The translations under genes were made by a program, and so were the position numbers. 64,000 nucleotides of DNA, taken from contig NZ_JACHLU010000016.1 of the NCBI RefSeq assembly GCF_014204625.1, forward strand, positions 1-64,000, in the 5' to 3' direction. The stretch comes from Gillisella vitis (GTDB lineage: Bacteria > Pseudomonadota > Alphaproteobacteria > Rhizobiales > Rhizobiaceae). Shown here one piece after another: positions 1 through 7,423 of this stretch. How positions within the stretch are numbered: position 1 is the stretch's first letter; the number at the start of each line of letters is the position of its first letter. The notes beneath the pieces are model-generated. The model was not told the origin of the DNA, searched no databases, and was given only the letters and a program-made list of their open reading frames with translations.

Positions 1-618
1 ATAGAAACGCAGGAACTGCCAGAACCATGACGGCACATCTTGCTTTTCCTTGGTTGGCAATGGGGCGAGAGCGCCAAGGCCGGATGTGTCGCGCAGAGAA
101 AACCAACGCTGGATGGTTCGCATACTAATGTCTGCGCTATCGTTCCGGTCATTGGCGGTCATCAAGACCGCGTCAGACACCCCAACCTCAGCCGGATCGG
201 CAAGAAATGATTGGATGGCTTGGCGCTGAGACATGCCGTTAGAAATCCGGTGCATGTCGATGGCCGATAGGATCACCGAGCGGGCATTCATCACCTCACG
301 CTGGCGGGCCGAAATGGCGGCAGTGGAAAGCTTTTCCCGCCTTGCTAACTCTTGCGATTTCTTCGCCTGCTGGCTTGCGGCCACCAGTTCGCGGGTATGT
401 TCACCGTGCAAAGCTGCCTGCAAAGCTTCGGGCAAAAGCGAGATGTGATATTCAAACCCGCCGCCGCGACCTGTCCGCTTTCTGCAAAGGTTGGTCGGCA
501 AATCCATCCAGCCTTCACGCTTGATGAAGTCGATCACGCCTTTTTTGGTGAGGGGCATGACCTTCAGTTTTAGACGCACAACCGTGTCTGCGATTTCTTG
601 GGCAGATAGAAAGCTCAT
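1..618 (-). CDS. MuA-type phage transposase, N-terminal part (cut by window edge)
   Basis: The reading frame runs from an ATG at 618 to base 1 without a stop, giving about 206 residues of a longer protein. The first ~65 residues (MSFLSAQEIADTVVRL, then KKGVIDFIKREGW) resemble the N-terminal winged-helix DNA-binding domain of Mu transposases. A second helix-rich segment around IQRWFSL fits the following DNA-binding subdomain. The DDE catalytic core would lie outside the window. The start overlaps the stop of the upstream early gene by ATGA, which suggests translational coupling in an early operon with the ParB-like gene. The role, inferred from the family, is binding of prophage ends and replicative transposition. 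Confidence rests on domain resemblance plus the neighbouring Ner and repressor genes. Confidence 0.8.
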   Translation of the reverse strand, partial: MSFLSAQEIADTVVRLKLKVMPLTKKGVIDFIKREGWMDLPTNLCRKRTGRGGGFEYHISLLPEALQAALHGEHTRELVAASQQAKKSQELARREKLSTAAISARQREVMNARSVILSAIDMHRISNGMSQRQAIQSFLADPAEVGVSDAVLMTANDRNDSADISMRTIQRWFSLRDTSGLGALAPLPTKEKQDVPSWFWQFLRFY

Positions 619-1076
619 TTCAAAAGCCCTCCAACCTTGCCGCGCAGGGCGGCGCGCTGGCGCTCAAGATCGGCCAACTTCTCTTCTGTCTGCCAAAGCC
701 TGATCACTTCGGCGTAACGGGCAGGCACCGCGACAAAACCGGAAAACTCGCAGATGAAATTCAGCAACTCAAAGCAATCCGTTGCATCGACAAGCGCAAT
801 AAAGCGTTCCAACGTAATCTTGTGGTCTCGGCGGGCGGGTGATGCGTAGCAATCCAGCATGTTTTCGGTGACATTCTGCGAAAGATACTCGGACATATCC
901 GCCGCGATCTGTTCACGGCTCTTTCCGCTCCGGCTCATGGCCTCGGAAAGAACACGGGCAATCTTCACGTCCAGCGTGCCGCCCTTGGAAACCTCAGGCG
1001 CAAATCGGGCCACCACTTCAGGCGGCTGATAATCGCGGAACAGGTCCATCGTGTGGGGATCGCGGCGCTTGCTCAT
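615..1076 (-). CDS. Mu-like phage early protein of unknown function
   Basis: This 153-residue protein lies 2 bp after the ParB-like gene and overlaps the transposase start by ATGA, so the three genes form one operon. The middle part (SGKSREQIAADMSEYLS, then ITLERFIALVDATDC) looks like a helix-turn-helix-type helical region. The C-terminus is a charged helix (TEEKLADLERQRAALRGK), possibly a short coiled coil. I do not recognise a named family. Its position between ParB and the transposase suggests an accessory role in early gene control or transposition, but that is inference only. Confidence 0.75.
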   Translation of the reverse strand: MSKRRDPHTMDLFRDYQPPEVVARFAPEVSKGGTLDVKIARVLSEAMSRSGKSREQIAADMSEYLSQNVTENMLDCYASPARRDHKITLERFIALVDATDCFELLNFICEFSGFVAVPARYAEVIRLWQTEEKLADLERQRAALRGKVGGLLK

Positions 1077-1078
1077 GG

Positions 1079-2032
1079 TCAGATGCGCCCCCGGCGCTTC
1101 AACGAGGCAATAATGCGCTCTTCATGCTCGGCAACGACTGTGTCCAACTCGTCGTCTTTCAGCCCACCAAAGAACTTGCTCAAAGTGGCAATGCTCTTTT
1201 GCAATTCGGCCAAACGGGCGTCGATGTGGGTGGCCGCAACGCTTGAAGCCACCGGCGATGGCAGCTTTTCCAGCGTCTTGTTGACGGCGGCAACCTTCTT
1301 TTCCACATGGGTCATCACCCGACCATTTTCCAAAATGGTCAGCGCATCCGGCACATTGGTGGCGCGGGGTGGATTGGCAAACAGCAGGTCCAGCAACTTC
1401 ACCTGTTGCGCAGGTGTCTGTTCAGCAAGCTGCTTCAATCCGGCTTGATGATCGGCAAGCCATGTTCCAGCGCACCGTTGGCGTGAGGCAACGGACAGGT
1501 CTTTCCAGATTTTAACGGCGATCTCGATAGAACGGCGCGAAAGCCCGATCTTCTCGGCGGTATCCGCTGCAAACGAAAAGATTTCGTTTGCAGCGCCGTG
1601 TTTAGCCATGGCCCCCGCAGTGCCCGCTTTAGTTTCTGGATGCAGGCGTTCATAAACCTGCTTCAACTCATAAAGATGATGGCAGCGGTCCAGCACCTTA
1701 AGTTCTTGACGGCCAAGGTTTTCCATCACCTCTTCAAGGCGGGCTTCATCGTCGCTGGCAGCGGTCGAAATCCGGGCCGGTATGGCTTCCCACTTGAGAA
1801 GCATAAAGGCAGCATGGCGATGCAGACCCGTGACGAGCTGCTTCCGGCCACCCACATTGCGAACGGTAATGGGATTGATCAGCCCTTGGGCTTCAATCAT
1901 GGCGGCAAGGGCTTCTGCCCATGCGGGGTCCAGATCACGGGCGCGGTCTTCAGGAATATCAATGTCAGAAAGCTGAATGTCCTGCACAATCGGCAAGGCG
2001 GTGTAGCTCATGTCGTTATTCTGTTTGGGCAT
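1079..2032 (-). CDS. ParB-like nuclease-domain protein of the prophage
   Basis: The 317-residue protein has an N-terminal ParB/Srx-type fold at about residues 10-110. Visible motifs are GLINPITVR, GLHRHAAFMLLKW (the usual GxRR box, here with His) and ENLGRQEL (ParB box II-like). A helix-turn-helix region follows (SFAADTAEKIGLSRRSIEIA). Proteins of this kind sit just upstream of the transposase in several transposable phages. The role could be DNA binding or nuclease activity in the lytic early phase. The start at 2032 has only a weak AGG upstream. An alternative start at 2011 would give MSYTALPIVQDI. It heads the three-gene ParB, unknown, transposase operon. Confidence 0.8.
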   Translation of the reverse strand: MPKQNNDMSYTALPIVQDIQLSDIDIPEDRARDLDPAWAEALAAMIEAQGLINPITVRNVGGRKQLVTGLHRHAAFMLLKWEAIPARISTAASDDEARLEEVMENLGRQELKVLDRCHHLYELKQVYERLHPETKAGTAGAMAKHGAANEIFSFAADTAEKIGLSRRSIEIAVKIWKDLSVASRQRCAGTWLADHQAGLKQLAEQTPAQQVKLLDLLFANPPRATNVPDALTILENGRVMTHVEKKVAAVNKTLEKLPSPVASSVAATHIDARLAELQKSIATLSKFFGGLKDDELDTVVAEHEERIIASLKRRGRI

Positions 2033-2154
2033 AAGAGAACCTGCGAAAATCGGGTGTGAGACTCAAAATAGCTCTGCTAGGGTTGCATTGCCGAGCAGCG
2101 GTGCAAACGCCGCCCGGCAACTATCATCCCCCGCAACGGCAATACGGAGAGACA

Positions 2155-2496
2155 ATGGGCAAACCGAACATCAGGCTAGGACCAAACGAATTCGCCGCCA
2201 GAGCCATAGAGCTGCGCGCTTTGCTGGATGGTCTTGAACCAAGCGATCAGCTGATGAAGGCTGAGCCGGAGGATTGGTGGGACTGGAAGATGAAGAACAT
2301 GCCTTATCTTGCTGGCCCTGTGTCGGAGGTTCGCGCCGAGGCCCACAATAGCCCCCGAAATATATCGCTATGGATCGAGCAGACGCAGAAGCTGGGTGTT
2401 CCGGCGGTGTGTTATGAGCTGACACTCGACCAAGCGAGATCATTACAGTGTCAAATTCATATCCACCTTTCGGCTTTGGATGGCGAAGGCGAATAG
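2155..2496 (+). CDS. Small hypothetical protein, opposite to the prophage early operon
   Basis: This is a 113-residue acidic protein starting at an ATG preceded by GGAGA at suitable spacing. Composition looks natural (EDWWDWKMKNMPYL, then SLWIEQTQKLGVPAV) and codon use is ordinary. It is read opposite to the flanking ner and parB-like genes and fills the gap between them. I do not recognise a family. It could be a lysogenic cargo gene expressed from the prophage. A competing minus-strand frame over the same DNA (2171-2554) would start inside the end of ner but has a low-complexity Ser/Pro/Arg C-terminus, so I prefer this one. Confidence 0.55.
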   Translation: MGKPNIRLGPNEFAARAIELRALLDGLEPSDQLMKAEPEDWWDWKMKNMPYLAGPVSEVRAEAHNSPRNISLWIEQTQKLGVPAVCYELTLDQARSLQCQIHIHLSALDGEGE

Positions 2497-2550
2497 CCAT
2501 GCGAACGAGCAACAGTGCCAGCCCTTCGCGGATCGTTGACACAGCCGCCA

Positions 2551-2847
2551 TCATGCCGCCACCCGCTTGTCAACAGAAGCGTTAGATTTTTGACTTTCTA
2601 ACGGGCCATGCTTTGCGCTATCGTAGATTCGAGTATTGGTTTTGGGATAACGGTTCGGCCAGAGGGTGGAGACCTTCTGTCCAATGAAGTCAGCGATAAT
2701 TGCTTCGTTGATTTTGTTGGGTCGCTTCCACACATGGCGGAAGCTGGCGGGATTACGACCGTTGCGGAGTGCGAGTTGTTCGAGCGTCATGCCACGCTCT
2801 TGGATTTCGCACAGTATCCGCTTCGGGGTCCAGTGAATGGCACCCAT
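2551..2847 (-). CDS. Ner-like DNA-binding regulator of a Mu-like prophage
   Basis: This 98-residue protein resembles Mu Ner and the Nlp/SfsB family: WTPKRILCEIQERGMTLEQL, then RNPASFRHVWKRP, ending in the characteristic TLWPNRYP. Ner is the early regulator that shuts down repressor and early transcription at the switch to lytic growth. I chose the ATG at 2847 because AGGAG lies 8 bp upstream; a longer frame to 2883 has no such site. The gene is divergent from the repressor across a repeat-rich operator region, the arrangement of the Mu c/ner switch. Confidence 0.8.
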   Translation of the reverse strand: MGAIHWTPKRILCEIQERGMTLEQLALRNGRNPASFRHVWKRPNKINEAIIADFIGQKVSTLWPNRYPKTNTRIYDSAKHGPLESQKSNASVDKRVAA

Positions 2848-2945
2848 GACGATTACTCCTGGCAAAAGCGGATGTTGGCGCATCCGCTTTTTGTTGGTGT
2901 TGGTTGAACAATTGCGGACTGCATACGCGGCCCGCTAAAGAAAGG

Positions 2946-2997
2946 TATAGCCATTTATTGCCATACCATCAAGCCATATTTTTCTATGGCTATGGCA
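2946..2997. promoter_or_regulatory. Probable repressor/Ner operator cluster
   Basis: Between the divergent ner and repressor genes the core GCCAT(A) recurs: TATAGCCAT at 2946, TGCCATA at 2959, AGCCATA at 2972, and inverted as TATGGCTATGGCA at 2985-2997. Such clustered half-sites are expected of a phage genetic switch. They also argue that the repressor starts downstream, at 3016, because an upstream ATG at 2986 lies within the cluster. Confidence 0.5.
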
Positions 2998-3015
2998 TTT
3001 TTTGGCTTTTTAGCG

Positions 3016-3495
3016 ATGGACGAAATTGGAGAACGGATTAAAGAGGCGGCAGAGAAGGTGGGAGGGCTGAACCAGCTTTCCCAGCTTATTGGTATTCCTC
3101 GTCGTACACTCGGAAATCAAATTACTGGAAAGGGAACGAAAGCTTCCCTGCTTGTTGACGTGTCAAAAGTCACGGGCGTTTCAATACATTGGCTTGCCAC
3201 AGGTGAAGGCCAAAAAGAGTTTGAGCTTCAAGCCAAAATCGAAGTTGATGCAGAGCTAATGGAACGACTTCACGACCGCGTGGCGTCGATATTTCACGAT
3301 GTAGGCCAAAAGCCGCCGCAACGCCGCATAGCCCGTGAGGCTGCTAACCTTTACAATGAGCTTGCAAAGGTTGTGCAGGATATGAGCGATGCCGAAATGG
3401 TCGATGCAGCCTTGCCGATGGTGACTTTGGAATTCAAGCGGAAGCTGGATCGCGCCGCCGCTGAACCCGGAACCGGCAAACGTTCGGCCTCATAG
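3016..3495 (+). CDS. CI-like prophage repressor
   Basis: The 159-residue protein opens with a CI-type helix-turn-helix domain (MDEIGERIKEAAEKVGGLNQ, IGIPRRTLGNQI, then TGVSIHWLATGEG) of the phage CI repressor family. The C-terminal half is helical (ELMERLHDRVASIF, then AREAANLYNELAKVV) and probably oligomerises; I see no LexA-type Ser-Lys protease motif. It is divergent from ner and is the last gene before the candidate prophage end, as in Mu where c lies next to the left end. It should maintain lysogeny by repressing the ner to transposase operon. A start at 2986 is possible but would be translated through the operator cluster. Confidence 0.8.
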   Translation: MDEIGERIKEAAEKVGGLNQLSQLIGIPRRTLGNQITGKGTKASLLVDVSKVTGVSIHWLATGEGQKEFELQAKIEVDAELMERLHDRVASIFHDVGQKPPQRRIAREAANLYNELAKVVQDMSDAEMVDAALPMVTLEFKRKLDRAAAEPGTGKRSAS

Positions 3496-4161
3496 TCGTA
3501 AAATCTTTGATTATAAACTGGTTGTCGGGTGCCTCTTTAGTTGCAGGCAGTTGCACCATCCAGCTTACCGCACCACCGTCCACAGAAGTCGCCTTGCTCT
3601 TGGTTGGTGCAAATTAAATCATCTCGGATGAATTTTATAAGTTATAATTTACAACAAATTTAGCGACGCAATGCCTAGCACGTCGTCTGCGTTAAAAGCG
3701 TCCGTGCGGTTCCGCATTGCTTTCGAGAGGTTACTGTTCTCCAAACGCGGTAGCGTCATTGGAGTGCGTATTTCTCATTAAATTTCAAAGCACTATCGAA
3801 ACTGTTACCTCGGCGGATGAAGCGTAACCAAACTTCACGGTTTAGGGTCGCCCAGTGCGCAGCCCCTAAAGCCTGCAACCCCGCAAAACTCTCTTATTTT
3901 GTCATTCAACTGGTGAACGACCACACATTTTCTCTTTTGATTTCAGAATGTTGTTCTTGTCAGCATAATTGGCAGAACAATGCGAGAAGAATGCGCGAAT
4001 TTGTGACAAAGATTGCGCGATAAATTGGCGATTTACGCGGTTCATTTGCATTATGAAAATTACCTTCACCAGCCTGATCGACCAGAAAGCCTTTAATAAA
4101 TATGAGCTTAGGTAGAAATGGGCGGGGTCATCACTTGTGACAAAGGTAACACCCCCCTACA
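3496..4161. mobile_element. Non-coding terminal segment and candidate end of the Mu-like prophage
   Basis: This 666-bp stretch after the repressor has no convincing gene. Read on the minus strand from 4161, the DNA begins TGTAGGGGGGTGTTACC, which obeys the TG...CA rule of Mu-type ends. The motif CTTTGTCACAA follows about 17 bp in (plus-strand 4135-4145) and recurs in the same orientation at 4001-4011, as expected of repeated transposase-binding sites. The next gene, a complete host peptidase, ends at 4175. The boundary is inferred; the other prophage end and the target-site duplication are outside the window. Confidence 0.45.
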
Positions 4162-4174
4162 ATTATGCAATAGG

Positions 4175-5173
4175 TCAGATAAAACGATCTCGCCATGCGA
4201 TTTGCGCATTTTCAAACGGCAGGGCTGTTGCCTCATAAACACCACGGGCAATGGCGCGGGCCATGACGATCGTTGCCAGATGGCAAAGCTCCATAAAATC
4301 AGAAGGCTCTGCCAGCGGTTTTGCGCCTGTTGCAGCGGCGAAAATCGTATCGCCATCAGCGGGGAGGTGTGCGGGCAGCACCGCCCGCGCCAGACCGTCC
4401 TGCGCCATGATGGACAGCCTGTGGGCTTGCGCTTTGGTCAACACTGCATCGGTGACAATGACGCCGATGGTGGTAGCTGTGGGCGCAAGTCCTTTGGCCC
4501 GCAGGCGGATGTCATCATTGCTGAAAGAGCCGGGCAGACCAAAACCGCCAAATTCGTCATTCTGCTCAAAAGGGGCGGCCCAGAAGTGTTTTGAAGCTCC
4601 AACCGTTGCCGTGCCCATGGCATTGACGGCAACAAGGGCAGCAACCGTATGGCCGCTGGCGCTGACAGCGCTGACGGAGCCAAGTCCGCCTTTGAAGGTT
4701 GCTGTGGTGGCTCCGGTGCCAGCGCCGACGGTGCCGAGCGCAAAAGCGCCCGTTTGTGCGGCGGTGAAAGCGTCAAACCCCATGTCACGATAGGGTGAGT
4801 GCAGGCCCCAATCCTTGTTGCCGCCATTCAATAAATCCATCAGGATTGCTTGCGGCACGATGGGAACGAAGGTGGAGCCAACCGGATAGCCGCGCCCGCG
4901 ACTGCGCAAACCCGCCTGCACCCCGCCTGCTGCATCCAGCCCAAACGCCGAACCGCCCGATAGCACCAGTGCATCCACCTCTGTCACGGTCATGGCAGGG
5001 TCCAGCAAGGCCGTATCCCGCCCGCCCGGTGCGCCGCCGAGCACCGAGCCGGAGGCAATGGCAGGTTGATCAAACACAATCACCGTGACGCCGGAGCCGA
5101 GTGCGAGATCGGTGACATGGCCAACGGAGAGGCCGTCAATATCGGTGAGCAAGTTTAACGGGCCGGGCTTCAC
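4175..5173 (-). CDS. P1 family (DmpA-type) self-processing aminopeptidase
   Basis: This 332-residue protein has the features of the DmpA/P1 N-terminal-nucleophile peptidases: a Gly-rich N-terminus (GSVLGGAPGGRDTALLDP), SGGSAFGLDAAGGV, GTVGAGTGATTATFKGGLGS with the likely autocleavage Gly-Ser, and VAVNAMG. Members cleave themselves into two chains and release N-terminal residues from peptides or beta-peptides. The start is GTG at 5173 with AGGAG 8 bp upstream. It lies downstream of, and in the same direction as, the peptide transporter genes, although a terminator and a long palindrome separate them. It therefore probably digests imported peptides. The prophage end lies 14 bp beyond its stop and has not truncated it. 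Confidence 0.85.
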   Translation of the reverse strand: MKPGPLNLLTDIDGLSVGHVTDLALGSGVTVIVFDQPAIASGSVLGGAPGGRDTALLDPAMTVTEVDALVLSGGSAFGLDAAGGVQAGLRSRGRGYPVGSTFVPIVPQAILMDLLNGGNKDWGLHSPYRDMGFDAFTAAQTGAFALGTVGAGTGATTATFKGGLGSVSAVSASGHTVAALVAVNAMGTATVGASKHFWAAPFEQNDEFGGFGLPGSFSNDDIRLRAKGLAPTATTIGVIVTDAVLTKAQAHRLSIMAQDGLARAVLPAHLPADGDTIFAAATGAKPLAEPSDFMELCHLATIVMARAIARGVYEATALPFENAQIAWRDRFI

Positions 5174-5240
5174 GCTTTTCTCCTACAGCGACGTGCGCCA
5201 TATATGGCGCAGAAAGGTTCGCTGTCGCACTTTATACCTG

Positions 5241-5288
5241 CTGCATAATTTTCTCTTTAAACCGATTCCGGTTTAAAGAATTATGCAG
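5241..5288. repeat. Long palindrome, probable dispersed repeat
   Basis: CTGCATAATT and CTTTAAACCG are mirrored after a short ATT(C) loop by CGGTTTAAAG and AATTATGCAG, giving a 48-bp near-perfect hairpin between the permease terminator and the peptidase gene. A fragment of the same outer arm (ACTGCATAATT) appears near 46338, which fits a dispersed intergenic repeat. Confidence 0.6.
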
Positions 5289-5302
5289 TCGGCTTGACAT
5301 AT

Positions 5303-5326
5303 AAAAAAGCGCCCCGAAGGGCGCTT
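5303..5326 (-). terminator. Rho-independent terminator after oppC-like gene
   Basis: On the minus strand the hairpin AAGCGCCC-TTCG-GGGCGCTT is followed by TTTTA, 5 bp after the permease stop codon. It ends the peptide transporter transcript. Confidence 0.85.
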
Positions 5327-5330
5327 GATT

Positions 5331-6251
5331 TTACCGTTTCAGCGATCGCGGATCGAGCGCATCGCGGATGCCATCGCCAATATAGTTGACGCTGAGCACG
5401 GTGAGCGAAATGGCCAAGCCGGGCCAGATGGCGCGGGCCGGGGTGATTTGCAGGAAGTTGACCCCGTCATACAGCAGGCGACCCCAGGTGGGAAAGTCGG
5501 ATGGGAAGCCGAGACCAAGGAAGCTCAATGCCGATTCGGTGATGATGGCCGATGCAATCCCCAATGTGGCCGAGACCATGACAGAGCTGAGCACATTGGG
5601 CAGGATATGCTTGAGCAGGATTCGGTATTCGCGCATTCCGCTGGATTTGGCGGCCAGCACGAATTCCTGACTTTTGATGGTCAGCACATCGCCACGCACA
5701 ATGCGGGCCGTGTGCATCCAGCTGGTCATGCCGATAACCACAACAATCAGGATGAAAATTCCGGTTTCCGGGCCAAACACAGAGCGCAGACTGTCACGGA
5801 ACAGCATGGTGATGACCAGCAGCAAAGGCAGAATGGGCAGCGCCAGAAACAGATCGGTGATGCGCATCAAAATGCCGTCAATGCTTTTGAAATAGCCTGC
5901 CAACATGCCGACAACAGTGCCTACCACCAGCGCAATCAGCATGGCGGTGATGCCGACAGCCAGCGAAATCTGGCCCCCCGCCAGCACTTGTGCAAACAGG
6001 TCATGGCCGAGATTGTCCGTGCCAAACGGGTGAACCCAGGATGGTCCCTGATTTTTGTCGCGGATGTTCAGTTTGTTGGGGTCGACCGTGTGGATCAGCG
6101 GGCCAAGATAGACCGCAGCGACAATGAAGACGAAGACGATCAGACCAATGACGCCGCCGGTATGACGCCGGAACTGGCCCCAGATCTGCGCCGCAAACGA
6201 TTGTGAACGCGCAGAAGGAGCCGCGGTTTCGAGTGTGGTGACATCAGTCAT
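5331..6251 (-). CDS. Peptide ABC transporter permease (DppC/OppC type)
   Basis: This 306-residue integral membrane protein has an OppC-type N-terminal segment (IWGQFRRHTGGVIGLIVFVF) and the sequence HPFGTDNLGHDLFAQVL. Several further membrane spans follow. The EAA loop region is at AKSSGMREYRILLKHILPN. It pairs with the upstream DppB-type permease to form the channel of a peptide importer in the inner membrane. The start at 6251 (MTDVTTLETA) overlaps the end of the upstream gene by 8 bp, as is usual for this pair; a longer frame to 6293 is less likely. Confidence 0.9.
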   Translation of the reverse strand: MTDVTTLETAAPSARSQSFAAQIWGQFRRHTGGVIGLIVFVFIVAAVYLGPLIHTVDPNKLNIRDKNQGPSWVHPFGTDNLGHDLFAQVLAGGQISLAVGITAMLIALVVGTVVGMLAGYFKSIDGILMRITDLFLALPILPLLLVITMLFRDSLRSVFGPETGIFILIVVVIGMTSWMHTARIVRGDVLTIKSQEFVLAAKSSGMREYRILLKHILPNVLSSVMVSATLGIASAIITESALSFLGLGFPSDFPTWGRLLYDGVNFLQITPARAIWPGLAISLTVLSVNYIGDGIRDALDPRSLKR

Positions 6252-7254
6252 AGCGGATCCTCGGATCGAGAATGCCGTACAGCACGTCGGCAATAAGATT
6301 GAACAGCACGATCAACACGGCAAAGATAAAGGTGAGCGTTTGCACCAGTGGCAGGTCACCGCTCTGAATGGCTGTGATCAGCAATTGCCCCAAACCATTG
6401 ACCCGGAAAATCTGCTCGGTGATGATCGCGCCCGAGAAAATGGTGGGAACGCCCAGTGCAATCACGGTGATCACCGGAATCATGCTGTTGCGCAGCACAT
6501 GCACCAAAAGCACGGTCTTTTCCTTGACGCCCTTGGCGCGCGCTGTGCGCACATAATCCTGATGCAGGTTATCCAGCATCGAGGCGCGGACAAAGCGGCT
6601 GATCTGCGAGGTATTATACAGCGTCAGCACCAGAACCGGCAGGAACATCTGCTTGATTTGCAACACGAATGTATCCCAGTCCGTAACCTTGAGACTGGTG
6701 TCGTAAACGGACGGGAACCAGTGCAGGGTGGAGCTGAAGATCACGATCAGCAACACGCCGGTGAAAAACGTGGGCACCGAATAGCCAACCATGGAGATGA
6801 ACGTGCCGATCTGGTCAAACAGCGAATATTGCTTATAGGCCGAGATCACGCCCAGCGGAATGGCCAGCATGACACCAAACAGGTAGGACAGGCCAACCAC
6901 CCAGAGCGTCTGCGGCATCCGCTGCACAATCAGATCGACCACCGGGCTACGGGTGGTCCACGACAGCACGCGCAGGCGATTGCCATCACCAATGGTCCAG
7001 CCGGTCATCTGTTGCAGGATGTTCAGGGGTTCATTGATGAAAAACTGGTTCAGCCATTTGATAAACTGAATATACATTGGCTGATCAAGGCCAAGAGCTG
7101 CCTTCATCTGCTCGCGCACTTCCGGCGAAATCGTCAGGGGGAGATCGCCAAGGGGATTGTTGGGAGCCATCGCCAACAGGGCGAAAATGATGAAGCTGAT
7201 GACCAGCAGGGTCGGGATCGCAAACAACAATCGCCGCATTGTGTAGGTAAACAT
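6244..7254 (-). CDS. Peptide ABC transporter permease (DppB/OppB type)
   Basis: The 336-residue protein begins with the DppB signature MRRLLFAIPTLLVISFIIF. It has the usual periplasmic insert after the first span and the EAA loop VRTARAKGVKEKTVLLVHVL. It forms the importer channel with the next gene, with which it overlaps. It lies about 170 bp downstream of a substrate-binding protein gene on the same strand, with a terminator in between. Confidence 0.9.
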   Translation of the reverse strand: MFTYTMRRLLFAIPTLLVISFIIFALLAMAPNNPLGDLPLTISPEVREQMKAALGLDQPMYIQFIKWLNQFFINEPLNILQQMTGWTIGDGNRLRVLSWTTRSPVVDLIVQRMPQTLWVVGLSYLFGVMLAIPLGVISAYKQYSLFDQIGTFISMVGYSVPTFFTGVLLIVIFSSTLHWFPSVYDTSLKVTDWDTFVLQIKQMFLPVLVLTLYNTSQISRFVRASMLDNLHQDYVRTARAKGVKEKTVLLVHVLRNSMIPVITVIALGVPTIFSGAIITEQIFRVNGLGQLLITAIQSGDLPLVQTLTFIFAVLIVLFNLIADVLYGILDPRIRYD

Positions 7255-7382
7255 TTTTTTCCCGTCTATCCGGTGCGCTCTCCAGGCTCTTCACCGGACC
7301 GAAAAGTGTTAAGCCTTGTGTGGGGCTGTGGGTCTGGGTCTCTGGACCTGCGCGGCCAATGGTGATCCAGCAGAGCGTATGC

Positions 7383-7415
7383 AAAAAAGCTGGTCCCGCT
7401 GAATGCAGGACCAGC
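7383..7415 (-). terminator. Rho-independent terminator after substrate-binding protein gene
   Basis: On the minus strand GCTGGTCC, a loop, GGACCAGC and then a run of six T form a textbook terminator just after the stop at 7424. It probably partly uncouples the abundant binding protein from the permease genes downstream. Confidence 0.85.
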
Positions 7416-7423
7416 CAATGTCA

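Noticed and set aside
2171..2554. 127-codon minus-strand frame starting at the end of ner
   Set aside because: ATGA overlap with ner is attractive, but the C-terminal half is low-complexity and the opposite strand has a better ribosome site and composition. Only one is likely real.
3817..4023. 68-codon frame in the prophage terminal segment
   Set aside because: Cys/Asn/Arg-rich, no ribosome site, and it overlaps a presumed transposase-binding site.
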